From positions 80,504,862-80,568,861 of the forward strand of contig NC_080584.1 in NCBI RefSeq assembly GCF_029962835.1: a DNA stretch of 64,000 bases, given 5' to 3'. The DNA comes from Magnolia sinica. Its lineage: Eukaryota; Streptophyta; Magnoliopsida; Magnoliales; Magnoliaceae. Under the pieces are notes generated by a model. It was given only the letters and a program-made list of their open reading frames with translations. It made no database searches and had not been told where the DNA came from. Shown here piece after piece: positions 12,733 through 24,399 of the stretch. The stretch's first letter is position 1, and every line of letters begins with the position of its first letter. The translations under genes were made by a program, and so were the position numbers.

Positions 12733-13846
12733 GGTAGCTACCTCCAAGTCGTGAGTCAAATAGTTGTGCTCGTGATTTTTCAATTGTTGTTATGCATAAG
12801 TTATTACTTTATCTTTCTGCATTAAGTCCTAAATTTGATGTATCAGTATAAACAAAAAACTTCAATCCTTCATGGAGAAGAGTAAGAATATGCGTCAAAG
12901 TTAATAATCATTTCAATTCAACAAATGATTCTTCACATTTCTCCATCCATTTGAATAACACACCCTTCTATATTAAACTTGTCAATGTAGCACAAAGTCC
13001 TTATATTAGATACAGTTGTGGGTCGTTCCCGTTGAACTACTGCTTCAACCTTTGTAGGATCCACTGTTACTCCGTCCTTTGTGATAGCATCCCAAGGAAT
13101 TTCACACTCTCCATACAAAGTTTACACTTTGAGAACTTGGTGTACAATTGATTTTCTTTTAGGGTATGTAGCATAATTCGTAAGTGCTCTTCATGATCTT
13201 TGCTTGTCTTAGAATAAATCAATATGTTATCAATGAACATGATCACAAATTGGTCTAATAACGGATGGAATACCCTATTCATCATATTCATGAACACATT
13301 TGGGGCATTGATCAGGCCAAAAGGCATAACCAAAAATTCATAGTGCCCATAACGTGTATGGAAAGTAGTCTTATAAATGTCTCTTTTCTTTATCCGCAAT
13401 TGGTGATATCCGGACCTTAAGTCAATCTTGAAAAAATAACAAGCTCCCTTCAACTGATCGAATAAGTCATTAATACACAGGAGTAGGTATTTATTCTTGA
13501 TCGTCGCTTCATTCTATCGATGATAATCTATGCATAACTGCATACTCTCATCCTTCTTTCTCACAAATAATACTAGCGCTCCCCATGGAGATGTGCTTGA
13601 TCGAATGAAACTATGATCTTTCAATCCTTCTAGCTGCTTCCTAAGCTCCTGCAACTCCACCAGTGGCATACGATAAGATTGGATTGATATAGGCATGGTT
13701 CTTAGTACAAGGTCAATACTGAAATCCACTTTTCTTCTAGGCAAAAATCTAGGAATATCTTGGAAAGCCTCTATATAATTTTTCACAATTGAAATATGTT
13801 GTCTCGTCAATTCTGGCATTCTCCATTTTTTAGAACAATAACACAT
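12733..13846 (-). pseudogene. Gypsy reverse transcriptase, broken
   Basis: Minus-strand frames give, in order: LRKQLEGLKDHSFIRSSTSPWG and KDESMQLCIDYH (13846-13514), then [35 protein letters not shown] and [10 protein letters not shown] (13453-13067). [13 protein letters not shown] and the RNase H motif THDLEVAT follow, the latter ending at 12733. The catalytic box reads FIDN where FIDD is expected, so a metal-binding aspartate is lost as well as the frame being broken. Order and motifs are those of Ty3/gypsy pol. Confidence 0.85.
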
Positions 13847-13953
13847 TCTACTCCATCCTTGTGGCGCCCTCGGATTTGAAAAGACTTCTTCCGTTGAATA
13901 GAGAAAGTCACTGTCGTGACATGACAGTGAATTTTAGTCTGATAGGTAGTAAG

Positions 13954-14187
13954 TCAATTCATTCCTAGAATAACATCATACACCTTCATCTCTATCAAAA
14001 CTACATCTACTAGCATTGGGGTTCCCTCGATTTCAAATTTACAAGATCTATAAATTTTATCTAAGGTGATAGTCTTTCCCACAGGTGATTCTACCGAGAT
14101 TGATTTACTGAGAGATACAGATTTGATGCCTAACCGTTCGACTACCACAGTTGAATTAAAAGACAATGAAACTCTAGAATCAAACAA
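13954..14187 (-). pseudogene. Gypsy aspartic protease, active site altered
   Basis: The frame begins MFDSRVSLSF, where the family has FDSGASHSF, and ends VYDVILGMN, the usual DVILGMD. The Gly-to-Arg change in the D[ST]G triad should inactivate it. It sits between gag and reverse transcriptase as expected. Confidence 0.75.
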
Positions 14188-15640
14188 TATGGTGATGGAA
14201 TGATCGTGTAAGATGATTGTACCTTCTATACGTTGTTATCTGCTTCAGTCTTTAATAGAGTTGGTGGCGTAAACTTTGGCTTGTGTGGGCTATTGTCTGA
14301 ATGATTGTCCTCCTTGAGAGTTCATAGGCCGTGATGATTGCTGAGGGCGATTCTGTTGATTTTGGAGTGGTCAAGATGGCACGGAGTGCGATGACTAAGG
14401 GTAAGAGTGTGATGGCCTTGGCATCTAGGGCGAATGAACAAACTAATGAGTCAGTGTAGGGGATGATACATGTGAATTTGTCTATTAAAGTGGCGTTAAT
14501 TGCCTAATGTCTCTGAGTCAAGTCCTGCAAAACTACGCCCTATGCCCATATTTTTTTTTGTAATATGTGCAGTTTTCTACAAACTATCGTTCTTAATTGT
14601 TAGCTAGGCACCATTATTTAAGCGGTGGTTCGTTACTTCTTTTTTGATGGTTGTTGCTGAACGGGTGTTGTCCTATTGTAATGCTCTCTCATATAAGCAT
14701 GAGTCTGTTCAATGTCGCTTTTCGGCTCGCAGTGCCTTATCAACGATCTTAGAATATTTTGTGATATTTGTGCAACAAAATCTGATTCAAACGTTCTGGT
14801 GATGGCCTTCTTTAAATTTATAAACCTTATACTCTTCTTCTCCTATCACCTTCGGAACATATCGAGATAATTCAGTGAATTTCCCCTTGTACCGGGCAAC
14901 TAACATAGCTCTTTGCTCCAACTTTGAAAATTTTGGCCTCTTCCGAAAGCAATATGCTTTGGAAAATTACTTCTCATGAAACTTGCTTCTAAACTCACTC
15001 CATGTCTACACATGAATTGTTTCGACCTTCCTTTTTGTTGCTCGCCACCATATATCAATTGCTCCTTTAGTAAAAATGCCCCTATTCGGACCTTCTGGTC
15101 CACTGGGCAATACATCGCTTTTAAAATCTTCTCAAATTGAGTCAACCAATATTCTACTATCGTCAGATTTGAAGTTCTCTTGAATATAGGTGGTCATAGT
15201 TTTGTCAATTTCTATAGTACGTCCACTCCACCGAGTTGCTCATGTCTTGAAACTGGATTCCTCTGTCCTAAAGGAGCCTGACCCATATTAGATATCAAGT
15301 TCATTTAGATGATAATCTGATCTTTTTGTTGCTTCATCATGGCTGCCAATTGAGTAACCAATCCAAATACGACATCCCATGGATGGAAACTTTGTCCAAC
15401 AAAATTCATGCGCATAACAGTTGGTGATAGTAGAAGTTGCACACTAGTTCCAACACAACCAAGATTTTCTGCTAGAGGAGGACTTTCTGTCTCCTCTCCT
15501 TCCTCCACCTTCTCATCTTGCTCTCTTGCCGGCATTTCAGATTCTAGTGGTGCATTCAGGTCTGCCGTCAGTTCATGATGAAAAATGATGTTGGTTGATG
15601 AGACTATATCTCGTACACTATACGTCTTCTTTGGGGTCAT
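14188..15640 (-). pseudogene. Gypsy gag remnant
   Basis: Minus-strand frames at 15305-15640 and 14900-15145 cover gag. The first is acidic near its start. The second has TQFEKILKAMYCPVDQKVRIGAFLL, matching the gag word in front of VRLAVFLF in the 36.6 kb element. The zinc-knuckle area (about 14190-14600) is too decayed to read. Several stops and shifts. Confidence 0.65.
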
Positions 15641-15920
15641 TGCGTCCTATAAAAGAACTAAGATTAATAAGGAATCAATCTCTGTTGTCCATTGTGTCCA
15701 TCAAAGGGTTAAAAATATTTAAGCATTCACAATTTGTGCGGTTAATTCTGTGCAAAATTAAAAGTGTTGGCGGCACCTAATTTGTTTCTAGGTCACTTGT
15801 CAATTAGCACAAACTAGGAAAACCTTAGATGAAGAGTTTCTAATTTTAGGGATCTACCATTTATGTAAAGGTGTATGGGGATATAACCTACAGGTCACAC
15901 TAAGTTTTTAAGAAAGCCTC

Positions 15921-15932
15921 TCTCCGATACCA
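15921..15932 (-). other. Primer-binding site (tRNA-Met-like)
   Basis: On the minus strand it reads TGGTATCGGAGA, three bases after the LTR end ATGACA. The canonical initiator-tRNA-Met site is TGGTATCAGAGC, so there are two mismatches. Confidence 0.65.
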
Positions 15933-15935
15933 TTC

Positions 15936-16693
15936 TGTCATGCCTTGTACTTCGGATATAGAGTGTGCACACTCAGACCCAAGTTACGGTTCATGATTTG
16001 TACACAAGATGCATATAAATCCATCCATTATACGATTATTAAGAGGCACAATTATATATATTCTATATTACTATTACATTAACATTCACACACTCAACTA
16101 TTCTATTTCATCTAACAATGCTTCATCCATAACATTAACATTTATAAGATAATTTCTCAAAAACAATCTAAGTCCACCCATTTAGGACTTTATTTCAACT
16201 AAAATAATCAATCATGTTTTAATAATATCGTACTATAAAAAATACACAATTTAATTTAGATAGCATCATATATAGTGAAGGAAACTAAGATTCCTAAGAT
16301 TAATAACACAATAAATTCAACCATCAAATGTAGCGAATTCATCTTTCATCGAATACGACAATTGGTCCTGATCTTCATCAACCAACCCAGCCTCATTATC
16401 CTACACCTGATTTGATAGTCCCACATTTTCCGTCTCTGTACGGTTGTTAATCGACAATGTTAGCTAACCAGGCTAATGAGTGAACTTCTTTTTTGGTTGT
16501 GAAAATTTCTTGAGTCCTTTCGTTAGATATGAGGATTTTATAGTGTGGGGATTCGATCCGTTGACCTATCCCTCTACCGAGAGTGATTTTACTAACTGGG
16601 CTAAGTGCTTGGTTTTTATTAATAAAGGAAATTCAAATATTAATTAGTTTTAGTCAGGGTCTCAAGAGGATCATGAAAATCAGGGTCGTTATA
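15936..16693 (-). repeat. 5' LTR of the fossil gypsy
   Basis: On the minus strand it begins TATAACGACCCTGATTTTC (usual TGTAACGACCC start, decayed) and ends GGCATGACA next to the primer site. About 758 bp. Its start matches 8075-8250. Confidence 0.7.
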
Positions 16694-16938
16694 TGAATTC
16701 CAGTGCCTACTGGAGGTGGATCATTTCCACAAACACAAAGTTATTCTAAAGCCTCCATCATGCAATCGATGACATCCGGAAGCCCTTGCATGACTTGTTG
16801 ATACTCTCACTACGCCGTTTTGAAAACCGTCATTGTAAGATTAATAAAATTTTATTGGAGCATCGTTCATGGGATTGTTGCTCGACTTGTCATTAGAAGC
16901 CATTGATCCAAGGAAGAAACCCTCACTCTGATAACAAC
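16694..16938 (-). pseudogene. Start of a gag gene with primer site
   Basis: On the minus strand an ATG at 16903 gives MASNDKSSNNPMND and then a stop. Just upstream, 16925-16936 reads TTATCAGAGTG, a decayed tRNA-Met primer site abutting the LTR at 16939-17480. The gag is cut off where the fossil gypsy LTR begins at 16693. Confidence 0.5.
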
Positions 16939-17480
16939 TGATGCAGGGAAGGATATGATGAGGTTGATCACCATCTTCCACAATCGATAAACACCTTGAA
17001 TCCACAAAACATTTTTGAATCTACGAGAGAAACCTCTCAAATCCACAAAAATTGAAGAAGTTTCTAAGAAATTTTGTTGATTGAATGCTTATAAAAACAA
17101 TTTAGTCCCCTTAAATAATCCTAAACAAACCCTAAAATCGGAATCAAAGAGTCCTAAATGACGAATAAGGAAATAAATTCTAAAAATTGCGCAAATTGAA
17201 GTGTCTGTCGACCAGTCATGGACCAGTCAATCCAATTGGTCGATTCATCTCAAAAATGTCCAGGGACTAAAATTGAAAATTGTGTCTATTTCGACCCGTC
17301 AACCAAATATGTTTACAAAATAGAGAAAAACTGTCCAACAACAATTCAATTCTAGCAGAATTTGGGCCTCTTGACCCAACCAGTCAACAATTGAACTAGG
17401 CTATCTTTTGTCAATCTTTCTTAGCTTCTTTTCTTCACTCCATCCTCTCCATGAACAAATTTGTGACCTGTTCTACATCA
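16939..17480 (-). repeat. LTR of a truncated element
   Basis: Ends TGATG...CATCA (TG..CA), about 542 bp, with a primer-site-like sequence immediately inside. Contains 'gtcgaccagtc' and 'ggtcgattc' words. They recall the CGACCGGTCGA words of the copia LTRs at 54.3 and 59.3 kb, so it may be a relative. No second LTR in the window. Confidence 0.5.
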
Positions 17481-17573
17481 GTCGATTTGCCTGATTGAAA
17501 CCCAACTCATGATCCAACGAGTTGGTTCCAGTCACAGAGTCCTAAAACCATGGTCCCATCTTTGTATATGGAA

Positions 17574-18010
17574 GAAATTGGATTGCGTACTGAGTTACTC
17601 AGTACTGTTTTATCACAGTGAGTAAATTCTGTTATACCACCATGAATGCATGTGGTTTATCCACGCTGTCCATCCATTTCTCAACCTTAGTTTAGTGGTT
17701 GAGGCCAAAATTTAAGCATATACAAAGCTTAATAATGATTTCCACCGCTGAGACCTTCTTAGGGCCAGCAGTGATGTTTATTTGTCATCCAACCTGTTCA
17801 TAAGATTTCAGACATGGATGAAGCGAAAACACAAATATCAAGCTTGATCCAGAACTTCTGTGCCCCCAACAGTATGTTTCCTGTGATGCGGTGCACTTGA
17901 GGTTTGAATATGGTAAAATGGATGGACGGAGTAGATAAATACATAAATCACGGGTGGACCCAGCAGAGCTTACTCCGCACACTTGGGATACTGAGTTAAT
18001 CATATTCTTT
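17574..18010. mobile_element. Foldback MITE (copy 2)
   Basis: The left end GAAATTGGATTGCGTACTGAG is the family terminus. The right part carries the complementary 'gagcttactccgcacac' arm and a decayed end. Inner arms ('tttatccacgctgtccatcc' and 'ggatggacggagtagataaa') are inverted. The right edge is approximate and no target duplication was found. Non-coding. Confidence 0.55.
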
Positions 18011-18950
18011 GCTTGTAGAATTAAATGCAGTGTATATGATGTGTCTCAATCAGATTATAACAAACAGAAATTTTTTACATGTGGCAACCACACCATCTAA
18101 ATTCGAAAAGAATGATGCAAGTGAGAATAAGAATGCCAGGAGGAAACCTTTTTCTTTTACCTTTTGCTTTTACTCTTTTGGTGTTTATAAAATAATATAC
18201 GATGCTGAGAGAAGAAGCTGCAAGATTAGCTCGTTTGGTGCGGTGACGTTGAAGTCTACATTTGAAGGGTGCAAACACTTGGAGAGTGGACCGCGAGATC
18301 CTGCCAGTCGTTGAAACAAGTAAGTGATCCATCTCAGCTCCTTGGTCACTGCTTTCGCAATGTAAAGTCGCGTTTGGGAAACAACCAATCCATGCATTGG
18401 GTTTGTTGCACTGTGTAGATGGGCTATTCCAAACTTCAATAAGATCAGCCCATCCAATGGGCCAAAAGCTAGGAAAAGTAGACAGCTTTAGAAAATACGA
18501 CAACTGCCCATATTCGGCCTACATGAGTGGCCCACATGATGACTGGACTGACAAGATTTGTGGGACAATACCAATAAGTCATGTTGGTCCTGTACCTAAT
18601 AGGGCTCGCGAATAGATCCATCAGTCCTAACTGACAGCCTGGTGGGCCACTAGGGTCATCATTCAATGACAGGTCCAGAGTATGAGTTGGCGGAACACAT
18701 CTCAGGGATGTGACCGGATGGCATGTGTTAAAGTCCGAGCCATTTATCAGGTAGTGTACACATTAAAAATGTCATGTACCAAAAATCAGGATTACAACTC
18801 ATCAAGTGAGCCACATATTTCGACATTTTCTGACCGTCCATTTTTCTCATACAAGTTAGACTGTACTGATTAATGGACCCACGTTATTTTTGTCCCATTG
18901 CATGTTACACAGTACCTGATGTCCTGAATCTCTGACATGATCGGTTTCAG
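18011..18950. other. No supported gene
   Basis: Overlapping frames on both strands (one of 142 codons on the minus strand, 18075-18503) show no domain, signal or repeat I recognise. They are probably chance. Scattered GGCCCA words suggest old short repeats. Confidence 0.45.
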
Positions 18951-19650
18951 TGGGGGTGTACACGGTTCAGTTCGGTCCAGTTCTGGAGTGAAACTGAACC
19001 GAACGGTTCCAAACAGTTCCAGGAAAACTAGAACACAAACTGGAGTGTTTGCACCCTAGAACCAAACTGAAACTGAACCGAACGGATCCAAACAGTTCCA
19101 GGAAAACTAGAACACAAACTGGAGTGTTTGCACCCTAGAACCAAACTAGAACCGGACTGTAAAAATCGGTTCAGTTCCAGTTCGGTTCTACAGTTTTGGA
19201 GTTTTTATAATCCAGCTCAATTGCATGATTTTTTATTTTTAATTTTATTTTTTATTTTGTTTTCAGCCCAAGCTCCTCTAGTAAAAATTTTCGCAGTGTA
19301 ATCTTGTCATGGTTTGTTTTTGCGGTCTTTTGGTATTCCCAAAATAATTTTACTGCCAATGTCTATTCGTGTTGTGATCCATCTGATGGATGGTATAGTT
19401 TTTTTATGCTTTAAAAATTTTTAAATATTTATGAACCAAGGGGTCTAGTTCTCAAAATCAGTTCTACGGTCCTGTTTATGGTCTGATTCGGTTCTGCAAA
19501 ACCCCAAACTGAGAACCAAACCGAACTAACTGGTTCTTTGATTTTTCAAACCGGAACCGGAACTGGTGCACTTTAGAACCGGCCCAAACCATGCGGTCTG
19601 GTCGGTTCTGGTCCGATTTATTGATTCTACCGGTTCCGTGCTCACCCCTA
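18951..19650. mobile_element. Inverted-repeat element rich in AACCGGTTC words (hAT-like MITE)
   Basis: The left end TGGGGGTGTACACGGTTCAG and the right end (complement TAGGGGTGAGCACGGAACCG) form an imperfect terminal repeat. Both sub-terminal zones are full of cggttc/gaaccg words. Such GGGGTGTNCACGGTTC ends are widespread in plant non-autonomous elements, often assigned to hAT. No 8-bp duplication was found, so the class is tentative. Confidence 0.5.
18991..19148. repeat. 79-bp tandem duplication
   Basis: Two nearly identical units starting at 18991 and 19070, each 'aaactgaaccgaacgg' followed by 'ttccaggaaaactagaacac'. They lie in the left sub-terminal part of the surrounding inverted-repeat element. 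Confidence 0.8.
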
Positions 19651-19709
19651 ACATTCACCTATATTTTGAAACGTGTTCCTATCCGAGGGGACGTTGTGAA
19701 GATTGCTCC

Positions 19710-20160
19710 TGGCAGGGGCTCGATGGAGCCACCGTGATGTATCTATTTTATCCATGTCATTCATCCATTTCAACATATCATTTTAGGGCATGAGCCCACA
19801 AAGAAGGCAGATCCAAGGTTCAAACAGACCACACCACGGCAAGCAGTCGAGACTGAATATCTATTTTTGAAAACTTCCTGTGAGCCACATAAGTTTTGGA
19901 TCAAGCTAATATTTATTTTTCACCCTTCATCTAGGTCTGCTTGATCTTATGAATAGGTTGGATGAGAAATAAACATCACAGTGGGCCCAAAAAGGTTTCA
20001 ATGGTAGGTGCTATTGTCACCACAGGTTCCAGTGGTGTGGTTCACTTGAACCTTTCATCTGCCTCCTTTTAGGGCTGATGCATTACAATGATATGTAAAA
20101 TTGAATATACGGCATGGATAAAACACATACATTATGGTAGGCCCCACAGAGCCCCTGCCA
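19710..20160. mobile_element. Foldback MITE with TGGCAGGGGCTC ends
   Basis: The left end TGGCAGGGGCTCGATGGAGC is inverted at the right (gccccacagagcccctgcca). The arms are about 28 bp or more and the element is 451 bp. Inside it shares 'caagctaatatttattttt' and 'ggtttcaatggtagg' words with the other foldback elements. No target duplication is clear. Non-coding. Confidence 0.6.
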
Positions 20161-20944
20161 AAACATCGGTCTCTAACAATGTCCGTAGTGGAGGTAGTAG
20201 TTAATCCACATCCTACTGAGGGAGCCATCAGCCATCGTATGGATAAAAGCATCTCAAGAATGAATGCAAAATTTAGTACTAAACATGTTGCAAAGAGCCA
20301 CTGCAAAGAAAGTCCAAATTCAATTAAATTCACAACTCAAGTTGGCCACACCACAAGAAAGGGTAGAAATTAAAACTTCCACCATTGAAACATTTTATGG
20401 GGCCACTTGAGGTTTTAGATCAGGCTCATACATGCCTTTTTCATTCATCCTAGTGGGAGTCACCCTACGAACAAGTTAGCTTGCATACAAACATTGCGGT
20501 GGACCACAAGAAGTTTTCAATGGTAGGTGTTTTCATCTCACTGATACTTGTAGTGTGGCCCAATTGAATTTTGGATCTGGCTTAATTTTAAACTGATGTC
20601 CTAACATGAGCTGGCGTGGAAGTCTCACGGATATTATAGTGGTCCCAATGAAACGGGTACCTATGACAAGTGGTGCAAGAAATTCAGTTCCCTTGTACAT
20701 TGGTGAAAGAGGAATTAGGTTGTCCAAATGAGTAAATATAAAAATAAAAATGAACTGTATGGATGTGCACACACAGTAACTCAGCCCGATCCAACTCAGT
20801 CAATTCTCTCTGTGATTCAACTTAGATTTGTCAAAATCTCGAGATAAGTTAGTGAGATTCAAAACTATGCTTTGGGTAGCCTTTTGTACCTTGATTTTGA
20901 GTGATCCGATCATGCTCGGATTCAAATAAGATCATTTACATGGC
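20161..20944. other. Intergenic, repeat fragments
   Basis: No gene supported. Contains foldback-type words (ggtaggtgttttcatc, gtggcccaattgaa) without recognisable ends. Confidence 0.4.
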
Positions 20945-21613
20945 CGTGGACACTTTCTAGACCAAGATGGACAAAAGGAGGCCCAATTGAAGGCGGAGAT
21001 GATTAAGATTGTCAGAATCTTAGAACAATTGTATTCTTACAAACCGGAATGAGTTTTTCGACGTATCATATATGATTTTGGGTACCAGAAGTTATTTTAT
21101 CCAACCAACCCTATTTTTCCAGGTTGTCCATGCTGGATTTGTGAGATTCCATTTGATCGATGATCAGAAGTACATTTTATTTCCGTTTTTACTATAAATA
21201 ATAAGTTTTAATGCAATCATGACTTTTGATCCTTTGATTTTTAGGAGTTGTGCCCAACATGAAAAGGGCTTAGAAAAATTAGGAGAATAACATGGTTAGG
21301 CCAAATTGAACACTTACTATTTTTGGCTGAAAGCAACGAAGTCTAGTAGGAATTATGACCATCTATCAATAATAAGTTTATTACTTATAATAAGTCTGAA
21401 ACTCCTTTTTAGTTTGAGTTCACTATTTAAAGTATTGTAATTTTTTTTTATTATCATCAATTAATTTATTTCAAATTATTAGAAATTATTTTTGTTTTCA
21501 TCCTTTGCGGATTCAAGGAATCTCTATAAGGAGTTCCGGGAAGCTTCCTGGATTGGGAGTAGTTATCTTTGAGGAAGATGGTGATCAACGTCATCACATC
21601 CTTTCCTGTGTCA
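20945..21613 (+). repeat. LTR remnant, left of the DUF4220 gene
   Basis: Closely resembles 25265-26090. Shared words include 'gctggatttgtgagattcca', 'ttaggagaataacatggtta' and 'gatggtgatcaacgtcatcac'. It ends TCCTGTGTCA where the right copy ends CCCTGTGCCA, but no primer site follows. The left edge is approximate. Both copies point in the same direction. Confidence 0.65.
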
Positions 21614-21929
21614 TATAGCATGTAAACTAGCTCTCTTCCATGTGTGTGGCTAACTGGGTCTAAGACCGTGGACACACGGCCTAAACCTATTAGACCTCAT
21701 CTTAAACAAAACCCTAACCAGTGTGTAAATGGGTCTTAAAATTGGACCTGGATTATGTTTTCTTCACCCAACGCAATCTTTCATGATATTTTCTCCTTCA
21801 ATGGTGCCAATAAAAGGAAAATAAGAAATCAAAATGATCAGGTGTTTCTGGCCGTTGGATGTGCAGGACAAGTGACAACCCATCTTTTTTTTTTTCCTTT
21901 TCACCCACCAATCAGTACTGAAACCTAAC

Positions 21930-24239
21930 ATGTTTGATATTTATAACAGGATGCAAGAAATAAGAGCGGAAATATTTTCAAAGTCAGTGAGGAATTTGTG
22001 GAATAACTGGGACATTCGAGTCTTCCTACTATGTAGTTTGTTGGTGCAAATCCTTCTCATCTTCTTCGCATCCTTGCGTAAACGGATGGCATATAAGCTG
22101 CTTATCCTCTTCACATGGTCCCTCTACTTGCTTGCCGATTGGGTCGCCGCCTTTGCGCTGGGCCTCCTTGCCAACAGCCAGGGGGATGAATCAGATTGCC
22201 CCGGCGGCAACGCCAAGCCTGACGTCAAGATCATGGCTTCTTCTGCAGGGTCAAAGCACAACATTGTGAAATCCACTGATAACAACATTCTAGCCTTCTG
22301 GGCACCATTCCTTCTTTTGCACCTCGGTGGGCCAGACACGATCACCGCCTTTGCGATGGAAGACAACGAGCTGTGGCTCAGGCATTTACTCGGGGTGACA
22401 TTCGAGGTTGGCGCAGCTGGTTATGTCTTCTTGCTTTCGCTGCCAAAGAACAGGCTCTTAGTCCCGACTCTATTGATGTTTGTTGCCGGGATTATCAAGT
22501 ATGCTGAGCGGACGTACTCACTCTACCTCGCGAGCATGGACGGCTTTCGGGAATCCATGCTTGAAAAGCCAGACCCTGGCCCAAACTATGCCAAGCTCAT
22601 GGAGGAGTACCAGTCGAAGAAAGAGTCTGGGGTTCCAGCACAGATCGAGATCAGCCCAGAGCCAGAAGCCCATGAAGTCGAGTTGCAGCGAGAGGAATTG
22701 GATGAAGTGAGCATGGTGCGCAAGGCACACCACTTCTTCAATACCTTTAAGGGCCTCATCGTTGAGCTCATGTTCAACTTCCGTGATCGAGCGGAGAGCC
22801 GCAATGCCTTCCTGCAGTGGTCCCCCTTCGGCGCGTTCCGAGTCGTAGAGTACGAGCTTGAATTCATCTATGAGGTGCTCTTCACTAAGGCTGCTCTGGT
22901 GCATAATTCTTTTGGGTACGTCCTGCGAGCGATCTGTTCTGGCTCAATCATGGCCGCGTTCTTGTTCTTCTTCTTCACCAACAAGCACGGGTTCCTCTCA
23001 GTCGACATCATCATCTCCTACACATTGCTGGGTGGGGCCATAGCTTTGGATTTTGTGGCTTTTATCATGGTCATGCTCTCTGACTGGTCTGTGATCAAGG
23101 TTACTATTCCCTTCCTTGGCAACATCATCTCTGAGATCATTACTAAGGTCCCACCTCGCGATCGATGGTCCGTGTCTATCACGCAGTACAATCTGATAAA
23201 CTTTTGCATCCCTGATCATGAAAAATACTTGGGACGGATCGCCGATAGGCCCACATTCGCTGGCAAGTTCTGCGAGGCATTTTACATCCAGAAGTTCTTG
23301 GATAAACTAAAATGCAAGATGATGAGCGGCCTCTTAGAGGAGTTGCAATATACGTACCATGTACCCGTCTCCAAAGAGTTAAAGAATTTTATCTTTGATG
23401 AGCTGAAGAAGAAGACTGAGATCATGAAAGAGCCTAAGGCGGCCCGAAGCTTGTGTTCATGCCGAGGTAGTTGGGCTCTTGAGCAGAAGGGCTACTTCAG
23501 CCAGTTCGGCAATAACGTTGAGGTCGAGTTTGATGAGAGCCTGTTGAGGTGGCATATTGCCACCACCCTTTGCTATTACACCGTCAATGACATTAGCAAG
23601 AATTCCCTCATAGACAAGGACAGTAAAGTAGAGGAATCGAATGAGTCAGTCCCCACCTTGGCGGCCGTTCATCGCCAACTTAGTATGTTCATATCCGATT
23701 ACATGATGTATCTTCTTATCATGCAGCCTTCCATGATGTCTTCGTCCGCTGTGATTGGGAAAATCAGGTTCCGGGACACTTGCGCCGAGGCCAAGAACTT
23801 CTTCCTTCGGAGGCCATTCAAAAGGTGGAACCCGAATCTTGCAACTGCCTTGTGTGGTTCTTCGCAAAATGTTGAAAAAGAAAGGGAAAAAGAACGCTGG
23901 AGGGCATGCGCCGATCTGCTATCGGTGAATACCGAAGCAAAGCCGATCGATGTCAAGGGAGACCGGAGCAAATCAGTGTTATTTGATGCATGCATTCTTG
24001 CGAAGAAGCTGAAGGATGAAGTACCAATCGGGCAGAGATGGACCTTGATCGGAGAAGTGTGGGTCGAGATGCTCTCTTATGCTGCAGGTAGATGCAGTGG
24101 GATAGCACATGCCCAACGGCTTAGCAAAGGTGGAGAGCTTCTCACATTTGTTTGGTTTCTAATGGCTCACCTTGGCTTAGGAGAACAATACCGCATCGAA
24201 GCGGGCCATGCTAGGGCAAAACTAATAGTAGGAAAGTGA
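21930..24239 (+). CDS. DUF4220/DUF594 family membrane protein
   Basis: Intact single-exon frame of 769 residues, a usual size for this plant family. The start is the first ATG. Residues 19-46 (LWNNWDIRVFLL then VQILLIFF) match the usual family beginning, so it fits. Visible DUF4220 features: LLADWVAAFALGLL (67-80), FWAPFLLLHLGGPDTITAFA (123-142), then DNELWLRHLLG (145-155) and IKYAERTYSLY (189-199). Hydrophobic segments near 31-48, 57-80, 160-172, 177-189, 334-350 and 356-383 suggest an integral membrane protein. A charged, probably coiled region spans about 220-265. The C-terminal DUF594 lies at about 709-757 (VWVEMLSYAAGRCSGIAHAQ, then GGELLTFVWFLMAHLG). The biochemical role of the family is not established, so I name none. 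The gene is more GC-rich than its surroundings and has no premature stop. It is the only convincing host gene here, lying between two directly repeated LTR remnants. Confidence 0.93.
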   Translation: MFDIYNRMQEIRAEIFSKSVRNLWNNWDIRVFLLCSLLVQILLIFFASLRKRMAYKLLILFTWSLYLLADWVAAFALGLLANSQGDESDCPGGNAKPDVKIMASSAGSKHNIVKSTDNNILAFWAPFLLLHLGGPDTITAFAMEDNELWLRHLLGVTFEVGAAGYVFLLSLPKNRLLVPTLLMFVAGIIKYAERTYSLYLASMDGFRESMLEKPDPGPNYAKLMEEYQSKKESGVPAQIEISPEPEAHEVELQREELDEVSMVRKAHHFFNTFKGLIVELMFNFRDRAESRNAFLQWSPFGAFRVVEYELEFIYEVLFTKAALVHNSFGYVLRAICSGSIMAAFLFFFFTNKHGFLSVDIIISYTLLGGAIALDFVAFIMVMLSDWSVIKVTIPFLGNIISEIITKVPPRDRWSVSITQYNLINFCIPDHEKYLGRIADRPTFAGKFCEAFYIQKFLDKLKCKMMSGLLEELQYTYHVPVSKELKNFIFDELKKKTEIMKEPKAARSLCSCRGSWALEQKGYFSQFGNNVEVEFDESLLRWHIATTLCYYTVNDISKNSLIDKDSKVEESNESVPTLAAVHRQLSMFISDYMMYLLIMQPSMMSSSAVIGKIRFRDTCAEAKNFFLRRPFKRWNPNLATALCGSSQNVEKEREKERWRACADLLSVNTEAKPIDVKGDRSKSVLFDACILAKKLKDEVPIGQRWTLIGEVWVEMLSYAAGRCSGIAHAQRLSKGGELLTFVWFLMAHLGLGEQYRIEAGHARAKLIVGK

Positions 24240-24329
24240 TCGTGATCGTTGCTTATATTTTCTACACCATATCTGCATGTAGGCATTAGCGATGCAGTAG
24301 CTTTTGTTTCGTACTGTTGTTTGAAGAAA

Positions 24330-24335
24330 AATAAA
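24330..24335 (+). promoter_or_regulatory. Candidate polyadenylation signal
   Basis: AATAAA lies about 90 bases after the DUF4220 stop codon, a plausible distance for a plant 3' UTR. It is the first such hexamer downstream. Inference from position only. Confidence 0.45.
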
Positions 24336-24399
24336 AAGAGAACTTCCTATATAGCAGCCTGCCTTCAGGGCTATGATCCCAAAACCTCTTACTTTTAAA

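Larger units (their letters stand above)
8075..16693 (-). mobile_element. Fossil Ty3/gypsy retrotransposon, chromovirus-like
   Basis: An old element reads right to left. From 16693 downwards it has a 5' LTR, a tRNA-Met-like primer site, gag, protease, reverse transcriptase, RNase H, integrase with a chromodomain-like tail, and a 3' LTR remnant. All coding sections are broken. Two later insertions interrupt it: a Harbinger-type MITE (9379-9960) inside integrase and a solo LTR (10667-12732) inside RNase H. The left LTR is recognisable only over about 175 bp, so the left edge is approximate. It is much more decayed than the element at 32184-45624. Confidence 0.8.

Noticed and set aside
18009-18503. 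Open frames of 101 and 142 codons on opposite strands
   Set aside because: No recognisable domain, no codon preference I can see, and they overlap each other. Chance is more likely than a gene.
22518-22904. Minus-strand frames opposite the DUF4220 gene
   Set aside because: They are shadows of a well-conserved plus-strand coding sequence.
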